A stretch of 64,000 nt of DNA from Psychrobacter immobilis. GTDB taxonomy: Bacteria; Pseudomonadota; Gammaproteobacteria; Pseudomonadales; Moraxellaceae. The position numbers and the translations under genes were made by a program. Below, in pieces: positions 9,125-17,699 of the stretch. Location: contig NZ_CAJHAD010000002.1 of assembly GCF_904846285.1 (NCBI RefSeq), positions 1-64,000 on the forward strand. Reading direction: 5' to 3'. Numbering within the stretch: the first letter of the stretch is position 1; each line of letters begins with the position of its first letter. The notes under the pieces are model-generated. The model searched no databases. It saw only the letters and a program-made list of their open reading frames with translations, and had not been told where the DNA came from.

Positions 9125-9688
9125 TTAATAACGCTTAATGGCTTGGTCTTTGCCAATCAACTCTTGATGGATGGGGAAGTCCTCATGGTTATCGTATTGC
9201 TTACGGTCGGCAAAGTAGCTTTTTAAGGTGCGGCGTACGGCTTCAAAGGCAAGCTTATCCCACGGAATATCTTCTTCGGTGAATAACGCACAGTCTAGAC
9301 TTTCAGAGCCAATACCATAAGCGCCATCTTTTAACTCGGTGATATAAATGCTATAGATTTGCCCGATATCAGGAATATCGTATAAGCAATATAGATGCGG
9401 GTTGGTAACGACCGCCTCCGCCTCTTCAAAGCTTTCTCGCGCGGCACCTTCTGCCATGGTTTCGCCATTTTCCATAAAGCCTGCGGGCAGCGTCCATAAG
9501 CCATATTGTGGCTCAATCGCACGGCGACATAGCAGTACTCTGTTTTTATGCACGACCAACGAGCCACAAATCACTTTTGGATTTTCATAGTGAATGTAAT
9601 TGCAGTTTGGGCATACCAAACGCGGGATATTATCGGTGGTTGGTATTTTGCGTTCTGCTTCATGACCGCATTGTAGACAATAGCGCAT
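9125..9688 (-). CDS. Nudix hydrolase with N-terminal zinc ribbon
   Basis: A 187-residue protein. A zinc ribbon comes first (CLQC at residues 4-7, CPNC near 26), then the Nudix box G-x5-E-x7-REx2EE, read as GFMENGE...ARESFEEAEA. It probably hydrolyses a nucleoside diphosphate linked to another group. The fold with the ribbon recalls NADH pyrophosphatase relatives, but the NudC substrate signature is not evident, so the substrate is unknown. The start at 9688 (MRYCLQC) is preferred over 9736: an AAGG lies 8 bases upstream, and the extra 16 residues look non-native. It shares a terminator with the M16 gene. Confidence 0.9.
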   Translation of the reverse strand: MRYCLQCGHEAERKIPTTDNIPRLVCPNCNYIHYENPKVICGSLVVHKNRVLLCRRAIEPQYGLWTLPAGFMENGETMAEGAARESFEEAEAVVTNPHLYCLYDIPDIGQIYSIYITELKDGAYGIGSESLDCALFTEEDIPWDKLAFEAVRRTLKSYFADRKQYDNHEDFPIHQELIGKDQAIKRY

Positions 9689-9922
9689 ATCAACTGCCTT
9701 ATATAATAAAAAAGAGGAATAAGAAAAGGTTGTCATTACTTGAAGAATTATAATTCTTGTTTTATAAAATAATATGACTTTAGCCTATCAAGTTTTATTT
9801 GAAAATAGCCATTAAGCCTAAGATAACACAAATTCTCATCGCACTGGCAGTGATAATAAAAAGCACACATTTTTGCTAAGCTGATTGTAGCTAGGCTTAC
9901 GTTTATGAAAGAAGGTATTTTT

Positions 9923-10006
9923 ATGCGTCGCTGTCGGGTCAGCGATTACCGCGCCAGTCCAGTCACAGAAAGTATATGCAGTCGTGTTCAGATTGCGCTA
10001 GGCTAG
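9923..10006 (+). CDS. Candidate small ORF, 27 residues
   Basis: An ATG at 9923 follows GAAAGAAGG with a 7-base spacer, an unusually good ribosome-binding site for a chance ORF. It encodes MRRCRVSDYRASPVTE and about 11 more residues, ending at a TAG. The local sequence is richer in GC than the AT-rich flanks, as coding DNA would be. It lies inside the 370-base gap between the Nudix gene and the HPP gene, both on the minus strand, and no plus-strand gene follows closely. I know no family for it. It could be a leader peptide, a small protein or chance. Confidence 0.35.
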   Translation: MRRCRVSDYRASPVTESICSRVQIALG

Positions 10007-10058
10007 ACTGACGTTAAATAATAAATGATGGCTCTACCTTTTACCTTAAAGGATAGCT

Positions 10059-10574
10059 TTACCAATAACGTGGATAATGGCGACCGCGACCGATATTGTT
10101 ATAAATGAGAGCAACCACCACCAAGGCGAGCGCACCGACCAGAGTAGGGGTAATTAAAAAATGCCATTTGACGCCGCCAAGCATGACGATTAATGGATTA
10201 GAGCCGGCAGGTGGATGCGGTACGCGCAGCAATAGCATCAGCGCAATCGCCGTACCGACCGCCAGCGATAAGCTCCACCATTCGATACCAAACAAGGTCA
10301 AAAATGATAGACCAGTAAAAGTGGTGATAAGATGACCGCCGACGATGTTTCTAGGCTGCGCAAAGGGGCTCTCTGGATAAGCAAAAATAAGCAAACAGCT
10401 GGCACCAAACGAGCCCAAAATCATGGCGACATTTTGCCAACTGCCTAGTAGCGCCAGTATAGCGGTTGCAAACGTACCGCCAACCCAAGCAAGGGCGATG
10501 ATGACTAATGGCAATCTTTGCGGGCAATCATCAATCTTGCCCTGCATCTTATTTAATGAAAAAATCTTATCCAC
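10059..10574 (-). CDS. HPP-family integral membrane protein
   Basis: A 171-residue protein with four hydrophobic segments. The family-defining motif is RVPHPPAGSNPLIVM near residue 118; GSFGASCLLIFAYPESPFAQPRN, split here around residues 54-76, is also typical. HPP proteins have been linked to nitrite transport in some cyanobacteria and chloroplasts; the bacterial role is open. The start is a GTG at 10574 with AGGA 8 bases before it, which is a better site than any internal ATG. The gene is single, with divergent and convergent neighbours of unrelated function. Confidence 0.9.
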   Translation of the reverse strand: MDKIFSLNKMQGKIDDCPQRLPLVIIALAWVGGTFATAILALLGSWQNVAMILGSFGASCLLIFAYPESPFAQPRNIVGGHLITTFTGLSFLTLFGIEWWSLSLAVGTAIALMLLLRVPHPPAGSNPLIVMLGGVKWHFLITPTLVGALALVVVALIYNNIGRGRHYPRYW

Positions 10575-10698
10575 GACTATTTCCTAAAAATATGTGATTT
10601 TTAACATTGATACTTGAGTAGTCAGTATTTATATTTAATGGCTATTTATATTTAACAACATTGATGCTTCATACTGATAAAAATATAGGGCAATAATA

Positions 10699-11436
10699 AT
10701 GTTATTCCTCCCGCAGTCTGCACGTTTTGATGAATTTTCAGTCGCTGTGCCCGAATTTATTCGTTATCCCACCATTCGAAAATTGGCAGAACGCGTGCAG
10801 CAAGAGACCTTAAATGCCGTCACCAGTCCTGCGTTGTACGACGGCTCTAACACTTCTCGTAGCGCTCGCATTTTAGACAGCTTATATCAGACACCCATTG
10901 CCGATGCCTCAGTATTGGTTGCCATCACCCACGAGCGCCATCCCAAGCTGCTACTGACGCGCCGCGCCGCACATATGAACAGTCATGCTGGCGAAGTCTC
11001 TTGCGTTGGCGGTAAGCATGACGCAGGCGATGGTAATAATGTCGTCACCGCCTTGCGTGAAGCCTGCGAAGAGACGGCGCTACCACCTGATAAGGTCCAG
11101 TTGCTTGGTCAATTACCCACTCAAACCTCCAAAAGCGGTATGAGTGTGCGTCCCATTGTGGCGCTGATTGCACCAGATTTATTGCTAGTGCCTGAGCTTG
11201 GTGAAATCTCGCGTATTTTTTGGGCAGATTTTGAAACTTTACTGACTCAGCCTACCGTTGAGTATGCGGTAGAATATGCGATGCAAGATCAGACCTCGAC
11301 CATCCTCACACCCAGCTGGCAGGTTGATGGTGAAACGGTTTGGGGTCTGACAGGACGCGTCATTGCCAGCTTGTTGGAAACGGGCTTTGATCGGCAGCTT
11401 GAGTGGTATTATCGCATCGAGAATACGCGTAATTAA
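10699..11436 (+). CDS. Nudix hydrolase, CoA pyrophosphatase (NudL/YeaB-like)
   Basis: A 245-residue protein. It has the CoA-pyrophosphatase signature upstream of the Nudix box, LLLTRRAAHMNSHAGEV, and then the box itself, GGKHDAGDGNN...ALREACEET. The Asp in place of the first Glu of the classic Nudix box is usual in this subfamily. Family members cleave coenzyme A to phosphopantetheine and 3',5'-ADP. No signal peptide or membrane segment is seen, so it is cytoplasmic. It is monocistronic. Confidence 0.88.
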   Translation: MLFLPQSARFDEFSVAVPEFIRYPTIRKLAERVQQETLNAVTSPALYDGSNTSRSARILDSLYQTPIADASVLVAITHERHPKLLLTRRAAHMNSHAGEVSCVGGKHDAGDGNNVVTALREACEETALPPDKVQLLGQLPTQTSKSGMSVRPIVALIAPDLLLVPELGEISRIFWADFETLLTQPTVEYAVEYAMQDQTSTILTPSWQVDGETVWGLTGRVIASLLETGFDRQLEWYYRIENTRN

Positions 11437-11695
11437 CCCGCATAACGGTTGAGGTTATCGATTGAAGTATCTAAAGTAGAACCGTTCTCTAACCAAAGCC
11501 AAGCGCGTCTTTTGCGGATTTATTATAGTTATTGTAGAGGCGGTTGATAATGGCTTAATATATTCTATTTACTACTAATAATATTCGACATATGCTTTCT
11601 AGTTATGATTTATAGATTTTAATAATAATACTCGTTATAGATTTACTTAATGTTGAGCGGTTTTTCTGCTTCTATTATTCTGTATTTATCGCACG

Positions 11696-13084
11696 TTATT
11701 TATAATAATCGTCATTTTTCTTCAGCCACCAATTCATATTATCTTGGCGTTTGGCGCGGAAGGCTTCTAGTTTTTCAGCCACACTTTGATTGTGCTGGCG
11801 TGCCGTATCGAGCGCAAAAAGAATCGGCACCGATGATAAAACGCCAAAGCGAATTTTCGATTTTGGCAAATCCAGCCCATCACCAATATCATCGCCGACC
11901 AAGGTACGTGTCACGCTAGCATTGACCATTTCAACGAAACGTCCACGGCGATTGTCCTCACCCATTAGCTGCCGCGGCAAATCGTGCAACGCTTTTGCTA
12001 GCGGCTGGCCCATTTTAAAATCAAGCTGCTGAATCGATAAATAGGTATAGAGCCATTCCCAACAAGCGACTTCATCTTTTGGTAAGCGCTCTAAATCAAC
12101 GCCCATCCAATAGCTGGCTAGATTCCATAGATGCAAGATACCTTCGGCTTCCTCAGTGCTGATACGGGCGCCAAGCAGCCGTAACCCGCGCATAATCAAT
12201 AATGAAAACTGCAAGTGGGTGGCAATCATATCGGTTTGATTGATAGGAATACCCCAGTAGCCTGTGTTCCAACTGCCATCTGGATTATGGTGTTGGTCGG
12301 CATTGGTTATGATGCCTTTAGCTGCATTGCCTTTACCTTTGAGCAAGTTTTGCCGCACGATAGTGTGAATTTGCCGCACCTTGATAGACTGCCGCCAGCC
12401 TTCTGAGCCAATCGCCAATACCTGCTCTATAGGTTGGCGGTTATTGTGCGTACTGATATTTGGCTTATGTAATGGCGGGTGTTCAGAGACGGCCAGGATA
12501 TACGCATAAGTACGCATCAAACGCGGTAGGGCGTCATGCATTAATGCGCCCGTTTGAATGAGCGGCAGGGAGAGGGCGGGAATACTATAGCCTGCCATTA
12601 GCGCGACATTACGCAATAGCCAAATCAGCATCAGTGGATAACGTCGATAGGCGACGGCGCCGATTTGTGCAAGCTTGGGGTCAAACCAAGTAGGATGGCT
12701 GCTAAATTGCTCGGTTAAGGCGTTAAATGCAGGGTTATTTGTGAGATTAGCATCGAATTTACTGCTATTGCTACTGTCGCTGATAATAAGTTGCTGTAAA
12801 GGCTTGGCAAAACGAATGCCGTCAGCGGCTAACGCATCTGTCACTGGATCACCGATATCGTAGCCAGCAACCATCTCGTTTAATAAATCTTGCGAGATGA
12901 TGAAGTCTTTTGGCAATAAATAACGCTTAATGCGTTTTAAGACTTGTAGGTCACTATGGTCGTCAATCGCCGTCGTGCGCCCATGACGCTGGTAAGCGTG
13001 TAGCGCAAGTTTAGGGTCAGCTTTTTGCCGAGCCTTAGCACTATTCACTTTAGCATTTTTTTTGGCGATATCGATGGGATTCAT
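11696..13084 (-). CDS. MpaB/rubber-oxygenase-like protein (DUF2236)
   Basis: A 462-residue protein with the DUF2236 (Lcp/MpaB) pattern. RFAKPL appears near residue 92 and a helix-rich middle around residues 150-200. The core INQTDMIATHLQFSLLIMRG near residue 277 includes the conserved histidine that in latex-clearing protein helps bind haem b. Then come GARISTEEAEGILHLW and YWMGV. Relatives are haem oxygenases acting on polyisoprenes or of unknown substrate. No signal peptide is evident here, unlike secreted Lcp, so a cytoplasmic oxygenase is more likely. Substrate unknown. It lies downstream of nhaA on the same strand, with a hairpin between them. Confidence 0.75.
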   Translation of the reverse strand: MNPIDIAKKNAKVNSAKARQKADPKLALHAYQRHGRTTAIDDHSDLQVLKRIKRYLLPKDFIISQDLLNEMVAGYDIGDPVTDALAADGIRFAKPLQQLIISDSSNSSKFDANLTNNPAFNALTEQFSSHPTWFDPKLAQIGAVAYRRYPLMLIWLLRNVALMAGYSIPALSLPLIQTGALMHDALPRLMRTYAYILAVSEHPPLHKPNISTHNNRQPIEQVLAIGSEGWRQSIKVRQIHTIVRQNLLKGKGNAAKGIITNADQHHNPDGSWNTGYWGIPINQTDMIATHLQFSLLIMRGLRLLGARISTEEAEGILHLWNLASYWMGVDLERLPKDEVACWEWLYTYLSIQQLDFKMGQPLAKALHDLPRQLMGEDNRRGRFVEMVNASVTRTLVGDDIGDGLDLPKSKIRFGVLSSVPILFALDTARQHNQSVAEKLEAFRAKRQDNMNWWLKKNDDYYK

Positions 13085-13167
13085 ATTTATTAGCTACTCT
13101 ATATCGTCTGCTTTTATGAACTACTTAAAAGCGCATTAGGCGATGCTGCTTTAAGTAACTTAGTTAT

Positions 13168-13198
13168 ATTGAGCAACTTTATTATAAAGTCGCTCAAT
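13168..13198. terminator. Hairpin between nhaA and the MpaB-like gene
   Basis: Arms 13168-13181 and 13185-13198 pair in 13 of 14 positions around a 3-base loop just downstream of the nhaA stop. There is no T run on either strand, so it may protect or process the 3' end rather than terminate. Confidence 0.5.
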
Positions 13199-13204
13199 TA
13201 ATGA

Positions 13205-14407
13205 TTACGAATGATGGGTTAAATCCACCGAGGTATTATTAACATCGTCTTTCAAGGTCGCTTTAAGCATCAGATAGCCGGCAATACCAGAAACGATTGA
13301 ACCCATAATGATACCTAAGCGCTCATCAAATAATGGTGTCGCGCCGCCAAAGGCCAGACCACCAATAAATAAGCTCATGGTAAAGCCAACGCCGCAAAGT
13401 AACGCTGCGCCGTAGATTTGCTTAAAGGTCATACCTTTTGGCATGGTAGAAATACCCAGTTTGAAAATTAACCAGCACATGAGCATCACACCTACTTGCT
13501 TACCAATAAACAGTCCGGCAGCAATACCCAGTGGCACCGAATGAAACAGCTCGGCAAAGCCTGCGCCCTTGAGCGAGATACCGGCGTTGGCAAAGGCAAA
13601 TAATGGCAGAATCCCGTAAGACACGGTGTTTTGCAAGTCGTGCTCAAGCTCTTCAAGTGGAGAGTGTTCAGGGTCAGTACGGTCAAATAATGGAATAAAT
13701 AACGCGAGTACTACCCCAGCTAACGTCGCGTGAATGCCAGATTTGAGCACGGCAATCCACATAATGACCCCAATCAGTATGTAAGGAGTGATGCTGGTGA
13801 CGTTACGGCGATTGAGTAGATATAAGAACGGTAAACAAAGAGCAGCGACAGCGAGAGAGCCGAGCGATAAGTCACTGGTATAAAATAAGGCGATGATTAA
13901 AATAGCGCCAATATCATCGAAAATAGCAATAGATACCAAAAATACCTTGAGCGAGTTTGGCACGCGATTGCCAAGTAGGCTTAAAATGCCAAGAGCAAAG
14001 GCAATATCGGTCGCCGCAGGAATCGCCCAACCTTTCCAAAATTCAGGCTCATTATAGTTAAAGAGCAAGTAGACGATAGCGGGCATAATCATGCCGCCCA
14101 ACGCCGCGCCAGCTGGTAAGATAATTTGTTTGACGTTGGAGAGCTCGCCAATGAGCACTTCACGCTTGAGCTCAAGACCAACTAAGAAAAAGAATACCGC
14201 CATCAGACCATCGTTGATCCAATGATGGGCGTCCTTTGCAATTGCAAAGCTGCCTATTTGAATGGCGACGGGCGCATGAATAAAGGATTCATACCAAGCA
14301 TTCAGAGGAGTATTGGCAATAATCATTGCTGCGATGGCTGCCAGCGCTAAGACAATGCCGCCTGAAGCCTCGAGGTTAAAAAATGCTCTTATTTTTTGTA
14401 TTGCCAT
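13205..14407 (-). CDS. nhaA: Na+/H+ antiporter NhaA
   Basis: A 400-residue inner-membrane antiporter, about the E. coli length, with roughly twelve hydrophobic segments. Key residues are present: Asp134 in the TDIAFALG motif and the adjacent Asp164-Asp165 in [10 protein letters not shown], which match the sodium- and proton-binding aspartates 133, 163 and 164 of E. coli NhaA. The cytoplasmic sensor region [13 protein letters not shown] is also conserved. It expels Na+ or Li+ in exchange for protons and supports salt and pH tolerance, in line with a marine or salt-tolerant host. A 19-bp inverted repeat lies about 100 bases upstream of the start. Confidence 0.97.
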   Translation of the reverse strand: MAIQKIRAFFNLEASGGIVLALAAIAAMIIANTPLNAWYESFIHAPVAIQIGSFAIAKDAHHWINDGLMAVFFFLVGLELKREVLIGELSNVKQIILPAGAALGGMIMPAIVYLLFNYNEPEFWKGWAIPAATDIAFALGILSLLGNRVPNSLKVFLVSIAIFDDIGAILIIALFYTSDLSLGSLAVAALCLPFLYLLNRRNVTSITPYILIGVIMWIAVLKSGIHATLAGVVLALFIPLFDRTDPEHSPLEELEHDLQNTVSYGILPLFAFANAGISLKGAGFAELFHSVPLGIAAGLFIGKQVGVMLMCWLIFKLGISTMPKGMTFKQIYGAALLCGVGFTMSLFIGGLAFGGATPLFDERLGIIMGSIVSGIAGYLMLKATLKDDVNNTSVDLTHHS

Positions 14408-14831
14408 ATCATCCTCATTGACTAAATAAAACGTGCTAAATCATTCAAAAACTTCAAGTACCTGTTGTTATACCTTTTGATTCGATCTGCTTCGATTCAA
14501 TTTGGTCTATTGCTTTAAATAAACCTAAGCTTATTTAAAGCAATAGACCGTCATCAATATTGACATAGATTGATGTAACAAATAGGTGGCTCTAGTTTCT
14601 CACAATTTTATTCATATAAACAATTAAATACGTTAACGGTTTTATGCTGCGTCCGTGAAGACTCAACGACTATCAAAGGACAACCTGATAAGACAGCCGA
14701 TATGACAAATCTAGCAGACTTTACTAGGTTTTTGGTTCTTTTTACGGTTTTATCTTTATAATGAGCGCTTTTACACAAATTTTAACGTCAAGTTTGCTTT
14801 TTTTATATCCTAAATTTTCAAGGTTAGTGTC
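14408..14831. other. Intergenic region between nhaA and a TSUP gene
   Basis: These 424 bases separate divergent genes. Apart from the inverted repeat at 14504-14549, I see only AT-rich promoter-type sequence. Confidence 0.6.
14504..14549. repeat. Perfect 19-bp inverted repeat upstream of nhaA
   Basis: Arms at 14504-14522 and 14531-14549 are perfectly complementary with an 8-base spacer. No T run follows on either strand, so it is not a standard terminator. It could be a folded leader element of nhaA, a dimeric operator or a fossil repeat. Confidence 0.85.
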
Positions 14832-15587
14832 ATGGACATATCGCTCTCTATCGAGATTATTTTAATGCTGACAGCTGTTGCCGCGCTAGCAGGTTTCATC
14901 GATGCTATCGCTGGCGGTGGTGGTTTATTGACCATTCCCGCCATGCTACTTGCCAATATTCCGCCCGTGTTAACCTTGGGAACCAATAAACTGCAAGCGG
15001 CATCAGGGGCACTCGCAGCGTCCATTACGATGATTAGAAAAGGTGTGGTCAAACCAAAGAATATAAAAACGGGGATTATCGCGGCTTTTATCGGTTCTGT
15101 TGTTGGCACAATTGCTGTGCAGTTGTCGCCGCCTGATTTATTGGAAAAGCTGATTCCATTTTTGATTGCGGCGATTGGTATTTATACTTTATTTGCGCCG
15201 AGATTGGGCGAAGTGGAGGCCGCACCGCGCATCTCAGAAGGTACATGGCAAAAAGTAGTGGCACCCTTGATTGGGTTTTATGATGGTTATATGGGACCGG
15301 GTACGGGGATGTTTTTTGCCTTAGGAAATGTGGCGCTGCGTGGTCGCCAAATCATTGAAGCGACGGGCGCGGCAAAGGTGCTGAATTTGTCCACCAATAT
15401 TGGCTCGCTCATTTTCTTTATCTTGGGCGGTAATGTATTGTGGAAAGTGGGGTTGGCAATGATGGTCGGGCAGACGATAGGGGCGTATTTTGGCTCACAT
15501 ATGGTCGTTAAAGGCGGCAGCAAACTTATCCGTCCTATGATTGTGCTGGTTTGTCTAGCGATGCTAACCAAGTATGTATTGGGTTAA
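14832..15587 (+). CDS. TSUP-family (TauE/SafE, YfcA-like) permease
   Basis: A 251-residue protein with eight or so hydrophobic segments. It has the two TSUP repeats: FIDAIAGGGGLLTIPAML with LGTNKLQAASG at residues 22-60, and GFYDGYMGPGTGMFF with GAAKVLNLSTNIGSL at about 148-195. TSUP proteins are thought to export sulfite, sulfonates or related small anions; the substrate here is unknown. AGG lies 8-9 bases before the ATG. It is monocistronic and ends before a terminator. A second TSUP gene is at 23303 and a yeiH-type gene at 2738, so three possible sulfur-anion exporters occur in 21 kb. Confidence 0.9.
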   Translation: MDISLSIEIILMLTAVAALAGFIDAIAGGGGLLTIPAMLLANIPPVLTLGTNKLQAASGALAASITMIRKGVVKPKNIKTGIIAAFIGSVVGTIAVQLSPPDLLEKLIPFLIAAIGIYTLFAPRLGEVEAAPRISEGTWQKVVAPLIGFYDGYMGPGTGMFFALGNVALRGRQIIEATGAAKVLNLSTNIGSLIFFILGGNVLWKVGLAMMVGQTIGAYFGSHMVVKGGSKLIRPMIVLVCLAMLTKYVLG

Positions 15588-15896
15588 TGGTGATTATTAT
15601 GTTGAGGCTGAAATAGTCTGTGTAAATTAAAAGAGCCGTGTCTATAATCTTCTACAGCTAGAATAAGTTTTCTTCGCTTGCTGTGTGCTTCCTACTCCAG
15701 ATGCTTCAAAAAATTTATTCCAGCAGTAACGTCTCGTTTTTAAGTTATTTCGTCTATATATTAATGCTAAAAACCTTATTTAAGACAGAAAAAAACCTCA
15801 GTTCACAAATTGACCGAGGTTTTTTTTATTACTGAACTTTCATCTTTGGCTATTTTATATTCACACTAGCCACATTGAAGTTAACCACTATTAAAA
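15588..15896. other. Intergenic region between the TSUP gene and the symporter gene
   Basis: These 309 bases separate convergent genes and hold the bidirectional terminator at 15788-15827. I see nothing else in them. Confidence 0.6.
15788..15827. terminator. Bidirectional terminator between TSUP and symporter genes
   Basis: A run of A and AACCTC (to 15799) pairs with GAGGTT and a T run (from 15816), with partial pairing inside the loop. It lies between convergent genes. Confidence 0.75.
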
Positions 15897-17270
15897 CTAG
15901 CCACGTTTAATATCGTCGTACTCACTGCCCATAATGCCATCGCTAAAGACTTCAGAGAATTCGCGCTCGCTGTCTGCATCGATATGCCCATCAAACATCT
16001 CTTTTGCACCCGCATCAGGATCGTTGTAAATTGCCAAGTCCATCTCACCTTCTGATTTTGCAACGATGACTGTAACAGCAGCATCGCCACTGACGTTGAC
16101 GGCAGTACGTAACATATCAAGGATACGGTCAACCCCTAAAATCAGACCTATACCTTCAATGGGTAAACCGACTTGGGCAAATACCATGGATAGCATAATC
16201 AGACCTACGCCCGGAACACCTGCGGTGCCGATAGAGGCAAGTACTGACATCAAAATAACGGTCAGGTATCCTGTGATGCCTAATTGAATACCATACAGAT
16301 TGGCGATAAAAATAGTCGCCGTACCTTGCATGATCGCCGTACCATCCATATTAATGGTGGCACCAAATGGAATGGTAAAAGAAGCTACTGAATTACTAAC
16401 GCCCATACGCTTGGTGACTGTACGTAAAGTAATAGGAATCGTCGCATTCGAGCTTGAGGTACTAAAAGCAAATATTTGCACTTCGCGCATTTTTGCCAAA
16501 AAGGTTTTAACCGATAGCCCTGAAGTCAGCTTAAGTATCACCATCATCGTGACAAAAAAGTGAAAGAAGAGTGCACCAACCAATACCGCGACATACCCTA
16601 GCAGTGACCAAATAAGATCTAATCCCAGCTCAGCCATCGCTTTGGTTAATAGTGCAAAGACGCCATACGGTGCAAGATTCATAATGATGGTCACCATTTT
16701 TAAGATGACTTCATTAATTAGCTCTAAGCTTTGTACCAAACCTTTGGCAGGTTTCCCCACCATTAAAATACTAATACCGATTAACATCGCAAAAAAGATA
16801 ATCGATAGCATATCGCCATTTGCCATCGCGCTGATGGGGTTAGAGGGGATAATATTAGAGAAAACGTCAATGAGCGGCGGTGCTGACTCGGCTTCGAATA
16901 CCGCTTTGGTTTCGATTTGCATGCCTTTGCCAATACCAAATAGTGAACCAAGCCCGATAGCCGTAGTAATCGCTAGTGCTGTAGTCACCATATAGATAAA
17001 GAATGTTTTGCCACCAATACGTCCTAATAGACGAATATCACCGATACCGCAGACACCACAGATAAGCGAAATCAAGACCAGCGGTACAACCAGCATTTTG
17101 AGCGAGTTTACAAACAGCTTACCAACAATGGCAAAAAAGCCATTGGTCACATAGTCGTTAACAAAGCTGCCTTCAGTGTTCAATCCCGAATAGTTTATAA
17201 ATAAACCCAGTATGATACCCAGCACCATGGCAACAATAATCTTGCCCGTCAGTCCCATATTCTTCCACAT
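15897..17270 (-). CDS. Dicarboxylate/amino-acid:cation symporter (DAACS, GltP/DctA type)
   Basis: A 457-residue membrane carrier. The serine-rich re-entrant loop FSTSSSNATIPITL (about residue 271) and the second hairpin signature TINMDGTAIMQG (about 312) define the glutamate-transporter fold, in which they bind substrate and Na+ or H+. The later segment DRILDMLRTAVNVSGDA contains the Asp/Arg/Asn residues of the binding site. An Arg here is typical of acidic amino-acid or dicarboxylate carriers, but glutamate, aspartate and C4-acids cannot be told apart by eye. It has an acidic C-terminal tail of about 50 residues. It is monocistronic. Confidence 0.92.
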   Translation of the reverse strand: MWKNMGLTGKIIVAMVLGIILGLFINYSGLNTEGSFVNDYVTNGFFAIVGKLFVNSLKMLVVPLVLISLICGVCGIGDIRLLGRIGGKTFFIYMVTTALAITTAIGLGSLFGIGKGMQIETKAVFEAESAPPLIDVFSNIIPSNPISAMANGDMLSIIFFAMLIGISILMVGKPAKGLVQSLELINEVILKMVTIIMNLAPYGVFALLTKAMAELGLDLIWSLLGYVAVLVGALFFHFFVTMMVILKLTSGLSVKTFLAKMREVQIFAFSTSSSNATIPITLRTVTKRMGVSNSVASFTIPFGATINMDGTAIMQGTATIFIANLYGIQLGITGYLTVILMSVLASIGTAGVPGVGLIMLSMVFAQVGLPIEGIGLILGVDRILDMLRTAVNVSGDAAVTVIVAKSEGEMDLAIYNDPDAGAKEMFDGHIDADSEREFSEVFSDGIMGSEYDDIKRG

Positions 17271-17699
17271 AACTACGATCCTTGGTTGCCGTAACGCACA
17301 GTCATAAATACGATATCTTAAGCCGCATGGGTGTCGTTTTTACGCCTGCTTTTATTACGTCTAAAAGTTTTTACCTGTCATCGAGGTCAGGTTTTGGGGA
17401 CAATATAAAAGAATTGTTGGGGGTACTGCAAGAAATATTTATGACTTAAACAATGCGAGCGAAGAAATTTACGATGTTTCAGGTTTATTTAGCATTAGAA
17501 ACTTTTAGATTCAATGGAATAAGATAAGCCGTTCTTACATATATTTACGCGTGAATTTACGTGTGATAGCTGCGTAATAGCTTTGCTACATAGATTTCGT
17601 ACATACAAAAGTGGCATATACAAAAAAGCGAGACTATCCATTGGATAATCTCGCTTAAGTTGAAAAATAAGGTTTATAAAAGCGCCAGTTATGAGTCAG
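17271..17699. other. Intergenic region between fadE and the symporter gene
   Basis: These 429 bases contain the fadE terminator (17621-17656) and the upstream region of the symporter gene. A short imperfect inverted repeat ACCTG...CAGGT lies near 17380. I see no ORF with a good start site. Confidence 0.55.
17621..17656 (-). terminator. Terminator of fadE
   Basis: Arms 17626-17640 and 17641-17656 pair with one mismatch. On the minus strand the hairpin is followed by six T, about 45 bases past the fadE stop. Confidence 0.8.
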
